NCBI RefSeq assembly: GCF_044597725.1
Contig: NZ_CP139003.1
Location: 1,302,001-1,366,000, forward strand
Length of the DNA: 64,000 bases
Source of the DNA: Bermanella sp044597725
GTDB taxonomy: Bacteria > Pseudomonadota > Gammaproteobacteria > Pseudomonadales > Oceanobacteraceae
Direction: 5' to 3'
The number at the start of each line of letters is the position of its first letter. Position 1 is the stretch's first letter. The position numbers were made by a program, and so were the translations under genes. Under the pieces are notes generated by a model. It had not been told where the DNA came from. It saw only the letters and a program-made list of their open reading frames with translations, and ran no database searches. Below, one piece after another: positions 44,876-53,312 of the stretch.

Positions 44876-44958
44876 CGTTTATATGCAATAAGTCACAACG
44901 ACTTCATGGCACTTCTATGTAAAGTGTTTACGTTATTGGTTCTAATATTGGAAAGATC

Positions 44959-46479
44959 ATGAACAAGATAGGCATTAGCACACTAGTGGCTTTGTTAGTG
45001 GGCGTTGGTATTGGTATTTCTGCGTCTCTATATTTTGGTGATGCAGGTTCATCAAAACCATCCTCTGCTGAAAAACAACCACTTTATTGGGTTGCCCCCA
45101 TGGACCCTAATTATCGACGAGATGAACCCGGAAAAAGCCCCATGGGTATGGATTTAGTGCCAGTTTATGAGGAATCGGGCAGTCAATCCCCAGGCGTTAT
45201 TCGCATTAACCCTGATGTGGTCAATAACTTGGGCGTGCGTTCTGCTCCGGTGGAAAAGGGTGCAATTAATCAGTCTATTAATACGACTGGGGTGGTGCAA
45301 TATAACGAGGCGAATATTGTACATATTCATCCCAGAGTTGAGGGCTGGATAGAAAAACTCCATGTTAACGCAACTGGCAACCCGGTCAAAAAAGGTCAGC
45401 CCCTTTACGATTTATATTCTCCTCAGTTGGTTAATGCTCAGGAAGAATTTATCTCATCGTTAAAATCCAATAATGAACAAATCATTCAGTCGTCGTTGAA
45501 TAATTTACGTGCATTAGATTTTCCTAAAGATTTTATAAATCAATTACGAACAGATAGACGCGTTAAGCGTGCGGTGACCTTTAATGCGCCAGCAAGCGGT
45601 GTATTGGAGTCGTTAGATGTGCGTGATGGCTATTTTGTGGGGCCAAGCATTATGCTTATGTCTATTGTCAATCTAGATCAAGTATGGGTTGAGGCTGAAG
45701 TCTTGCAAGCTTTTTCTGAAGATATAAAGGCGGGTTTGCCTGCAAAAATAAATCTAGATAAAAACAGTAACATGTTTTGGAATGGCGAAATCGATTACGT
45801 TTACCCCAGTGCCGATATTCAGAATCGAAGTTTGAGGTTGCGTTTAGTGGTTGATAACCCACAGCATGTACTTAAAGCGAATATGTTTACTAGAGTCAAA
45901 ATAAACCTGCCGAGTATAGAACATAGAGTGCGAGTGCCCAGAAGTGCGGTGATTAATTTAGGTAATGAGCAGCGAGTGGTTAAACATCTGGGTGATGGCC
46001 AATATAAGTCTATTGCTGTTCAGACAGGTGAATCAAATAAAGATTTTATAGAAATTAAACAGGGTGTAAAAGCAGGTGAAGAGGTTGTGGTATCGGCACA
46101 ATTTTTACTTGATAGTGAGTCCAGTAAATCTTCTGATTTTAAACGTATTGATCATGGTACCGATACATCACTACCCAATGCTGCCGTAATGGGCATAGTT
46201 AATAGTGTTAATGTGCGTGAGCGTACTATTAATATTAGTCGCGAAGCCATCGAAAAATGGAATAGACCAAAAGCTACGTTGGATTTTTTGGTAGCGGCTA
46301 ATGTGCCACAAAAAATATTAACAAACTTAGCAGAAGGTGCCCAAATACATTTCATTTTTGTTATTGATGATGGAGACTTCATTGTAACGGAAATCCATCC
46401 TATGGATGATCATGGCGAAATAAACCATACAGAAGAGCAAGATGTTGATGAATCTCATGGGGAGCATCAACATGATTAA
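44959..46479 (+). CDS. cusB: Copper/silver efflux periplasmic adaptor CusB with C-terminal CusF-like domain
   Basis: A 506-residue RND adaptor (membrane fusion protein). N-terminal membrane anchor (about 7-28), then a heavy-metal-binding domain, YWVAPMDPNYRRDEPGKSPMGMDLVPVY (about 50-77), then HlyD-type barrel and hairpin domains with VVQYNEANIVHIHPRVEGWI. The last about 80 residues before the tail (about 400-480) match CusF in fold, but the metal ligands are altered: the CusF Trp-x-x-Met-x-Met strand appears as WNRPKATLDF, keeping the Trp and losing both Met. The end is a His/Glu/Asp-rich tail. It brings metal to CusA. The stop overlaps cusA by 8 bases. Confidence 0.92.
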   Translation: MNKIGISTLVALLVGVGIGISASLYFGDAGSSKPSSAEKQPLYWVAPMDPNYRRDEPGKSPMGMDLVPVYEESGSQSPGVIRINPDVVNNLGVRSAPVEKGAINQSINTTGVVQYNEANIVHIHPRVEGWIEKLHVNATGNPVKKGQPLYDLYSPQLVNAQEEFISSLKSNNEQIIQSSLNNLRALDFPKDFINQLRTDRRVKRAVTFNAPASGVLESLDVRDGYFVGPSIMLMSIVNLDQVWVEAEVLQAFSEDIKAGLPAKINLDKNSNMFWNGEIDYVYPSADIQNRSLRLRLVVDNPQHVLKANMFTRVKINLPSIEHRVRVPRSAVINLGNEQRVVKHLGDGQYKSIAVQTGESNKDFIEIKQGVKAGEEVVVSAQFLLDSESSKSSDFKRIDHGTDTSLPNAAVMGIVNSVNVRERTINISREAIEKWNRPKATLDFLVAANVPQKILTNLAEGAQIHFIFVIDDGDFIVTEIHPMDDHGEINHTEEQDVDESHGEHQHD

Positions 46480-49400
46480 TGCTGTTATCGCTTGGTCGAT
46501 TCATAATCGCTTTTTGGTCGTTATTGCCACTGCTATTGTTGTTGTGCTGGGTTTATTCAGCGTAAAGAATACGCCTGTTGATGCTATTCCCGATCTATCC
46601 GATGTGCAGGTTATTATTAAGTCAGAATACCCAGGGCAAAGCCCTCAAGTGGTGCAAGATCAGGTTACATATCCATTAACTACAGCGTTATTATCAGTGC
46701 CGGGTGCAAAAACCGTAAGAGGTTTTAGTTTTTTTGGTGATAGTTATGTCTATGTGATATTTGATGATAATACCGATATGTACTGGGCACGATCTCGAGT
46801 ACTTGAGTATTTGAATCAAGTAGACCTACCCGATGGGGTCAATAGTCAACTGGGCCCAGATGCCAGTGGTGTAGGCTGGGTTTATATCTATTCATTAGTT
46901 GATAAAACAGGTAATCACAATCTTGCAGAACTCACCTCACTGCAAAATTGGTTTTTAAAATTTGAACTACAAACCGTTGCGGGTGTAAGTGAAGTAGCAA
47001 CGGTGGGGGGAATGGTAAAACAGTATCAAGTGGTGCTCGACCCAGATTTATTACGCGCCCATGGTATTCCCAATAATCATGTTGAAACCGCCATTCGTCG
47101 AGCCAACCAAGAAACCGGCGCATCGGTTATTGAAATGGCCGAAGCCGAGTACATGGTAAGCAGTAATGGTTATTTAAGCTCTATAGAAGATTTAAATGCT
47201 ATTCCTTTGGGTATAAATAAAAATGGCCAACCTTTGTTATTGGGTGATGTTGCTAATGTACGAACCGGCCCACAGATGCGTAGAGGCATTGCCGAGTTAA
47301 ATGGTGAGGGTGAAACCGTTGGCGGTATTATTGTTATGCGCTCGGGGGAAAATGCACTAAATACAATTAATGGTGTGAAAGAAAAAATAGAAACCATTAA
47401 ACAAGGTTTGCCAAAGGGTGTAGAAATTGTACCCGTTTATGATCGCTCTGATCTTATCCATCGTGCTGTTAATAATTTATGGACAACGCTAGTAGAAGAA
47501 CTTGCTATCGTTGCACTTGTTTGTGTAATTTTTTTATTCCATTTACGTTCTTCATTGGTTGCTGTACTGAGTTTACCTGTGGGGATATTAGTTGCTTACA
47601 TTGTTATGTATGCGCAAGGTATTAATGCAAATATTATGTCTCTTGGTGGTATTGCCATTGCTATAGGCGCCATGATTGATGGTGCCATTGTGATGATTGA
47701 AAACCTGCACAAACATATGGAAAAAACACAAGTGACTGACAAAAATCGCTGGCTAGTGGTTAAAAAGTCAGCACAGGAAGTGGGGCCAGCACTCTTCTTT
47801 AGCTTGCTAATTATTACCGTGAGTTTTGTTCCGGTTTTTACGCTTGAGGCACAAGAGGGACGAATGTTTAGCCCTCTTGCCTATACCAAAACCTACGCCA
47901 TGGCCGCTGCTGCTGGGTTGGCCGTTACATTGGTGCCAGTTTTAATGGGGTACTTTGTTAGAGGTCATATTTTATCAGAGAAGAAAAACCCTATTAATCG
48001 GGCACTACAGGCTGTATACGGACCACTATTAAAGACAGTTTTGAGCTGGCCTAAAGTGACGCTTAGCATGGCGTTTTTGTTTGTGCTTATTAGCCTATGG
48101 CCCGCCCAAAAGATTGGTAGTGAATTTATGCCACCACTTGATGAAGGTGACTTAATGTACATGCCGACAACCTATCCTGGTTTAAGCATCGGCAAGGCAC
48201 GAGAATTACTGCAGCAAACCGATAAATTGATCAAAACCGTTCCTGAAGTTAATAATGTTTTTGGCAAAATAGGCCGAGCAGAAACCGCTACTGATCCTGC
48301 ACCCTTGACCATGATTGAAACCTTTATTCAACTAAAGCCAAAATCACAATGGCGTGATGGAGTGACAACAGAATCTCTCATGGATGAATTGGAAAGTTTG
48401 GTTAAATTGCCGGGTGTCAGCAATGCTTGGGTTATGCCGATTAAAACACGTATTGATATGTTGGCAACGGGTATTAAAACACCGGTGGGTATAAAGGTAG
48501 CAGGTGAGGACTTAGATGTTATTGAAAGCATTGGGAAACAAATTGAAGAATCATTAGCGGAATTAGATGGAACAGCTTCGGTGTACAGTGAACGAGTGAG
48601 TGCTGGACGATACATTAAGATTAATATCGATCGTCAACAAGCGGCACGCTATGGTTTGAATATCGCAGATGTACAAGCCGTTATTTCAACCGCAATTGGT
48701 GGGCGAAATATTTCAAGTACAGTTGAAGGCTTAGAACGCTATCCCATTAATATGCGCTACCCCCAACATCTTCGCCAGTCTCCCGAGGACTTAAAAGCTC
48801 TTGCGTTTGTTGCGCCCAATGGTACTCACTTAACCTTAGGCCAAATAGCCAACGTATATGTAGAGCTTGGTCCTGGTATGATTAAAAGTGAAAATGCTCG
48901 TCTTAACGGCTGGAGCCTTATTGATATAAAAGATATCGACGTTGGACGGTATGTAGAGCAAGCAAAACAAAAGTTAGAGCAGGACATTGATTTACCCGCT
49001 GGCTATAGCCTCAATTGGGCGGGACAATATGAATACATGCAGCGCGCCAAAGAAAAATTATTAGTGGTTGTTCCTTTAACGCTTATGATCATTTTTGTAT
49101 TACTGTACCTCAGCTTTAAGCGCATGGGGGAGGTTGTACTCTTATTGTCGACCTTGCCGTTTAGTATTACCGGAAGTGTTTGGTTAATGTACGCAATGGA
49201 CTTTAATTATTCTATCGCTGTGGGTGTAGGATTTATTGCGTTGGCGGGAGTGGCCGTGGAAACCGGTGTTATTATGTTGGTATACCTAAACCAAGCATTT
49301 GCCGAGCATCAAGCAAGTAGTGATACGGCTGATAACCAGGCTTCGTTATTGGAGGTAATTTATCAGGGTGCCAGCCAACGGGTGAGACCTGTGCTGATGA

Positions 49401-49576
49401 CCGCAGGTGCCACTATTGCAGGTTTATTGCCTATATTATTTGGTACTGGAACAGGCTCAGAAATAATGAGTCGCTTGGCCGCTCCTATGGTAGGTGGAAT
49501 GATTACATCGGTGGTATTAACCTTGTTTATCGTTCCGGTTTTATATTACTACTGGAAACGTTCGGTTATTAAATAG
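46472..49576 (+). CDS. cusA: Copper/silver efflux RND transporter CusA
   Basis: A 1034-residue heavy-metal-efflux RND pump (HME type). The N-terminal transmembrane start is SIHNRFLVVIATAIVVVLGLFSV. SLGGIAIAIGAMIDGAIVMIENLHK is the TM4 proton-relay region with the conserved Asp. The Cu/Ag methionine-channel region, AWVMPIKTRIDMLATGIKTP, is intact. TM10-12 follow, with the ALAGVAVETGVIMLVYLN stretch. The start used is ATG 46472, with GGGGAG at 46459-46464, rather than an in-frame ATG 30 bases earlier. It is the last gene of the copper set; no cusC follows. Confidence 0.95.
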   Translation: MINAVIAWSIHNRFLVVIATAIVVVLGLFSVKNTPVDAIPDLSDVQVIIKSEYPGQSPQVVQDQVTYPLTTALLSVPGAKTVRGFSFFGDSYVYVIFDDNTDMYWARSRVLEYLNQVDLPDGVNSQLGPDASGVGWVYIYSLVDKTGNHNLAELTSLQNWFLKFELQTVAGVSEVATVGGMVKQYQVVLDPDLLRAHGIPNNHVETAIRRANQETGASVIEMAEAEYMVSSNGYLSSIEDLNAIPLGINKNGQPLLLGDVANVRTGPQMRRGIAELNGEGETVGGIIVMRSGENALNTINGVKEKIETIKQGLPKGVEIVPVYDRSDLIHRAVNNLWTTLVEELAIVALVCVIFLFHLRSSLVAVLSLPVGILVAYIVMYAQGINANIMSLGGIAIAIGAMIDGAIVMIENLHKHMEKTQVTDKNRWLVVKKSAQEVGPALFFSLLIITVSFVPVFTLEAQEGRMFSPLAYTKTYAMAAAAGLAVTLVPVLMGYFVRGHILSEKKNPINRALQAVYGPLLKTVLSWPKVTLSMAFLFVLISLWPAQKIGSEFMPPLDEGDLMYMPTTYPGLSIGKARELLQQTDKLIKTVPEVNNVFGKIGRAETATDPAPLTMIETFIQLKPKSQWRDGVTTESLMDELESLVKLPGVSNAWVMPIKTRIDMLATGIKTPVGIKVAGEDLDVIESIGKQIEESLAELDGTASVYSERVSAGRYIKINIDRQQAARYGLNIADVQAVISTAIGGRNISSTVEGLERYPINMRYPQHLRQSPEDLKALAFVAPNGTHLTLGQIANVYVELGPGMIKSENARLNGWSLIDIKDIDVGRYVEQAKQKLEQDIDLPAGYSLNWAGQYEYMQRAKEKLLVVVPLTLMIIFVLLYLSFKRMGEVVLLLSTLPFSITGSVWLMYAMDFNYSIAVGVGFIALAGVAVETGVIMLVYLNQAFAEHQASSDTADNQASLLEVIYQGASQRVRPVLMTAGATIAGLLPILFGTGTGSEIMSRLAAPMVGGMITSVVLTLFIVPVLYYYWKRSVIK

Positions 49577-49616
49577 CACCGTTAACCTCCCACACCGGGG
49601 GGTTGTAAAAGCTTTC

Positions 49617-50309
49617 GCAGTGCGGCCGGAGCTCTAGCGACCCCCGCAATGGGGGTTTTCGATACCGCTGCGTTTTTTAAGACCGCCACGCTTTCCGAGA
49701 ATCATCCATAGTCTCACGGACGCTGCCAGTACATCCCTGTAAGCTCGCATTCGCCATCCATGGCTCATGACGCCGCTCGCTTTATGAATGTTTCTCGAAA
49801 ATCGTAAATTTTTAATTCAGCAAAGATTGATCGTATTGATTATGTAGTAGTGCGGCCCGAGCTCTAGCGACCCCCGCAATTGGGTTTTCGATACCGCTCC
49901 GTTTTCGTTGAAATCCGCCACGCTTTCCGAGAATCATCCATAGTCTCACGGACGCTGCCAGTACATCCCTGTAAGCTCGCATTCGCCATCCATGGCTCAT
50001 GACGCCGCTCGCTTTATGAATAATTCTCGAAAACCGTAATTTTTGGTTTATCGAAAGCTTTTTGTATTGATGATGTAGTAGTGCGGCCGGAGCCGTAGGC
50101 GACCCCCGCAAAAAACGTTTGGATAATCAAAAGCCTTAACGATTTGCGGAAGCTGTTCGTAAAGCGAGCGGCGTTGCGTGCCATGGATGGCACGCGCGAG
50201 CCTATAGGGATATATTCACGGCGTCCGTGAGACTACGAACAACTTTCGGAAAGCGTAAGCCGTATCGAAAACCCAATTGCGGGGGTCGCTTTGGCTCCGG
50301 CCGCACTAC
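49617..50309. repeat. 231-bp-family repeat array, locus D (three units)
   Basis: The largest copy in this window, filling most of the 842-bp gap between converging cusA and ectB. Unit 1 (49617-49846, 230 bp) and unit 2 (49847-50077, 231 bp) are tandem type-1 copies on the plus strand; unit 3 (50078-50309, 232 bp) is type 2 with opposed ends GTAGTGCGGCCGGAGCC (50078) and GGCTCCGGCCGCACTAC (to 50309). Type-1 outer stems are visible, e.g. CGAGAATCATCCATA (49928-49942) with TATGAATAATTCTCG (50015-50029), around the centre GCCATCCATGGC. The remaining bases of the gap hold the ectB terminator. Confidence 0.93.
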
Positions 50310-50340
50310 TAAAACCTCATGAGGGAACAAAGCTACAGGC

Positions 50341-50391
50341 AAAAAAATACCCCAAAGCTGTGGTTTATAACAGCGTTTGAGGTATTTGTTT
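50341..50391 (-). terminator. Terminator downstream of ectB
   Basis: AAATACC (50344-50350) and CCAAAGCTGT (50351-50360) pair with ACAGCGTTTG and AGGTATTT on the other side of a GGTTTATA loop. Read on the minus strand it is followed by a run of seven T (the AAAAAAA at 50341-50347). It can therefore end the ectB transcript. Confidence 0.75.
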
Positions 50392-50418
50392 TAAATTAAT
50401 TAAGCGAAAACTTAATTA

Positions 50419-51678
50419 TTATTTAACATACTCTTTAGCTACTTCGCGGAAGGCTTCTTTGAATACACCTAAACCTTCTTGGAAGATTTCATCTTCGATG
50501 TTAAGCGCAACAAACAATTTGTTTACTGTGCTTTCTGCACCACAGGTTTCACAAATAAGTTTCTTTTCAAATGCTTTTGCAGAAACTTTATCGGCAAATC
50601 CTTCAAGCTTGGTTTCGATGCCTAGTACTAAGCCACGACCACGAACGTTGCAGTTTAGACTTGGGAATTCATCACGAAGCTCTTCAAGAGCAGCACGCAT
50701 GATTTCAGACTTGCGACCAACTTCTTGAGTCAGTTTGTCATCTGACCAGAATTTGTCGATAAGCTGCTTAGCAGCAACAAACGCCAAAGAGTTACCACGG
50801 AATGTACCTGTGTGCTCACCTGGTGACCATACATCCACATCAGGATGCATTAGCAATACTGCCATTGGGTTACCACCACCGATCGATTTAGACAAACAAA
50901 CCATATCCGGTGTAATACCCGCTTCTTCAAAGCTGAAGAATTTACCAGTACGACCGTTACCTACTTGAATGTCATCGACAATAAGCAACATATCAAATTC
51001 TTTACATAGCTTAGATAAGCCTTGTAGGAATTCAGTTGAGGCAACGTTGATACCACCTTCACCTTGTACTGTCTCGATGATAACGGCGGCAGGAAGTTCC
51101 ATACCTGAACCTTTATCTTCAAGGTAGCGACGGAATACATGCAAGCTGTCGATGTCTTTACCTAAGAAGCCATCAAACGGCATAAATGAAATTGCGCCAC
51201 GGCTTCCGTAAGAATCATCACGGTATGATTCGTTACCCGTTGCAGCAAGTGCACCCATGGTGTGACCGTGATAAGCATTGGTAAAGGCAATAATACCTGG
51301 GCGGCCTTTCGCTTGGCGAGCAAGCTTCATGGCTGCTTCTGTACAGTTTGTACCAGTAGGGCCAGTAAACTGCATTTTGAACTCAAAACCGCGGGGTTTA
51401 AGAATCTTCTCAACGAAGCTTTCCATAAACTCTTGCTTAGCTACGGTGGCTTTATCTAAGCCATGTGCAATGCGGCGGTCTTTGAGGTATTGGATTTGTG
51501 CTTCAACTGCCACTTCTGGGTTGTGGCCGTAGTTGAGTGTGCCAGCACCGGCAAAAAAATCTATATAGCGGGTACCATCTTCGTCAAAGAGTTCTGCACC
51601 AATTGCTTTGTCGAAAACGGTTGGGAAAGAGCGGATATAACCGCGTACTTCTGACTCGTAGTCGTTAAAAATGTCCAT
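50419..51678 (-). CDS. ectB: Diaminobutyrate--2-oxoglutarate transaminase (EctB-like)
   Basis: A 419-residue class III, PLP-dependent aminotransferase most like EctB, which makes 2,4-diaminobutyrate for ectoine. Family segments are VRGYIRSFPTVFDKAIGAEL, IDFFAGAGTLNYGHN, MQFTGPTGTNCTEAAMKLAR and the PLP-Lys loop VCLSKSIGGGNPMAVLLM (Lys about residue 270). ectA and ectC are absent here: the upstream neighbour is an unrelated TRIC channel and the downstream side is a repeat array. It may feed ectoine synthesis from elsewhere in the genome, or supply diaminobutyrate for another product. Confidence 0.88.
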   Translation of the reverse strand: MDIFNDYESEVRGYIRSFPTVFDKAIGAELFDEDGTRYIDFFAGAGTLNYGHNPEVAVEAQIQYLKDRRIAHGLDKATVAKQEFMESFVEKILKPRGFEFKMQFTGPTGTNCTEAAMKLARQAKGRPGIIAFTNAYHGHTMGALAATGNESYRDDSYGSRGAISFMPFDGFLGKDIDSLHVFRRYLEDKGSGMELPAAVIIETVQGEGGINVASTEFLQGLSKLCKEFDMLLIVDDIQVGNGRTGKFFSFEEAGITPDMVCLSKSIGGGNPMAVLLMHPDVDVWSPGEHTGTFRGNSLAFVAAKQLIDKFWSDDKLTQEVGRKSEIMRAALEELRDEFPSLNCNVRGRGLVLGIETKLEGFADKVSAKAFEKKLICETCGAESTVNKLFVALNIEDEIFQEGLGVFKEAFREVAKEYVK

Positions 51679-51770
51679 TGTTAACCTTTTGGGTTACTAA
51701 TATTAGCTGTCGTCTTACGTAATATGGGGCGTAGCAGATCAGTTGCCCGACTAATCCTATCCGATCATAT

Positions 51771-52388
51771 TCAGTTATTCGTAAACTTAGGCAAGCGCAG
51801 ATTATACACTATTGCGGCCGATCTTACTAAAAACGCTGAAAGTGCCGCCAATAGTATACTTAGCTGGGGGTTAGTGAGCACTTGCATGTACAAGGTAAAG
51901 CTCACACCACCGACGATGGCTGCAGTTACATAGACCTCCGGTTGAAGCAGCTCAGGTTGACGGTCCGACAAGATATCCCGAATCATAGAGCCGAAAGTTG
52001 GGGTGATCATGCCCATGGCGACGCATACCAAGGGGCTTAGCCCTAATTCATAAGCTTTAGCTGTACCGGCGGCACTAAAAATCGCCAATCCCATGGCGTC
52101 CATCCAAACCAGTAATCGCATACGTTTAATGAAGTGCGGTGCGAGGAAGTAGGTTACCACTGCAGCCACAATACAAACGTGAAGATCATATGCATGCTCA
52201 CCGTGGGCCCATGCAACTTCTACCCCTAATATTAAGTCTCTTACGGTGCCGCCACCAATGCCGGTAACTGTGGCGAATAATATGAAGCCTAAGATATCCA
52301 GCTCCTTTTCAGCGGCAGCTAACGCGCCTGATATAGCAAATACCAAGGTGCCCCCTAGGCCCGCTATATAAATAAGATCAAAGGCCAT
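51771..52388 (-). CDS. Trimeric intracellular cation channel family protein (YadS/UPF0126)
   Basis: A 205-residue membrane protein with about seven hydrophobic segments, in the two-fold repeat layout of UPF0126/TRIC proteins. Motifs are LGGTLVFAISGALAAAEKELDILG, ATVTGIGGGTVRDLILG (the GGGxxRD motif) and, in the second half, ITPTFGSMIRDILSDRQPELL. Bacterial TRIC homologues form cation- or metabolite-permeable pores; the physiological role is unclear. The start at ATG 52388 is chosen over a longer upstream frame that would overlap the lipoprotein gene; the TAATG overlap indicates translational coupling. Confidence 0.92.
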   Translation of the reverse strand: MAFDLIYIAGLGGTLVFAISGALAAAEKELDILGFILFATVTGIGGGTVRDLILGVEVAWAHGEHAYDLHVCIVAAVVTYFLAPHFIKRMRLLVWMDAMGLAIFSAAGTAKAYELGLSPLVCVAMGMITPTFGSMIRDILSDRQPELLQPEVYVTAAIVGGVSFTLYMQVLTNPQLSILLAALSAFLVRSAAIVYNLRLPKFTNN

Positions 52389-53179
52389 TATACGTCCTTT
52401 TCTAGTGCAAGTGATGCAAGCGGTTTGTTGTCTTTGTCGTATAAATAAAGAACTTGGTTTTCGATACGATAAAAGCGCGTTTGTTGCAAAGCTTGGTTGA
52501 TTCTTGCTTCCCAAATATTACCTTGGCAGGCTTTGCGCGTCATGGCCATGCGTGAAAACGTGAGCGCTTGATTTGTTGCCTCATAGCGACCTAGTAGTCT
52601 ATTGCAGGTGGCGAAGCCCGATACACGTTCTTCTTCACCGTTAAACTGGATATGAGCGGGGACACGCGAATCAATGGTTTTACCATTTAAGGTTAAAAAC
52701 GCCCAAGAGTGGGGTTGCATTTTGCCCACTAACTGCGCCTTGGGTTCAATTTTTTCGAGGCGGTAAGCAGCGGACAGTTCTGATTGGATGGCAGTACCTT
52801 CTTGGTCAAGCATTTGCAGCGCATTTTCCCGTACTTGCCAAATACTATCTATGTCACCATTATTGATTAATTCAATATTTCGGCCAGATGCTTGCCATTG
52901 GAAAGTACCCGATTGTTTAAAGAATTGACCATCCTCTTTACCTAAATAATGGGACAACCGATCGTACTGACCCGAGTTCAAGTTGTTTTCATCAGCAATT
53001 AAATGCAGTTCCGTTTCTATCCCCTCGCAATCGGCACATGGTAACACGCCATAATAGCTACCTTGCCAATCTAAGCTTAGTTGACTGGTATGATGATCTG
53101 GCTTGGCTTGTTTCTCAACAATGTGACTGCATCCCACTACGGCCACTAAACATGTGATTAAACAAAAGAATTTCTTCAT
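52388..53179 (-). CDS. NlpE-like and META-domain lipoprotein
   Basis: A 263-residue outer-membrane-type lipoprotein. Signal peptide and lipobox VVGC (Cys about residue 17). The N-terminal part matches NlpE (YYGVLPCADCEGIETELHL with its CxxC pair, near residues 43-61). The C-terminal part is a META domain (HSWAFLTLNGKTIDSRVPAHIQF and FATCNRLLGRY), as in heat-inducible HslJ. NlpE senses envelope and copper stress by activating CpxA in enteric bacteria; whether this hybrid does is unknown. ATG 53185 or 53191 are possible earlier starts. It is coupled by TAATG to the TRIC gene. Confidence 0.92.
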   Translation of the reverse strand: MKKFFCLITCLVAVVGCSHIVEKQAKPDHHTSQLSLDWQGSYYGVLPCADCEGIETELHLIADENNLNSGQYDRLSHYLGKEDGQFFKQSGTFQWQASGRNIELINNGDIDSIWQVRENALQMLDQEGTAIQSELSAAYRLEKIEPKAQLVGKMQPHSWAFLTLNGKTIDSRVPAHIQFNGEEERVSGFATCNRLLGRYEATNQALTFSRMAMTRKACQGNIWEARINQALQQTRFYRIENQVLYLYDKDNKPLASLALEKDV

Positions 53180-53312
53180 AAGCATTACCAAGAGTTTGTT
53201 TTTATAAACAGTGTGTTCTTACTAACATAGCATGATTTATCCGCAATAAGATTGCCAATGCAGTGAGCGCCGTATTACGCTTGCCAGTATATCCGATTAG
53301 GCAGGGTTCATT

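Noticed and set aside
49617..50309. CRISPR array or integron attC cassettes as an explanation of the tandem units
   Set aside because: Units are 231 bp with no short repeat/unique spacer pattern, no cas genes, no GTTRRRY/RYYYAAC ends and no integrase nearby.
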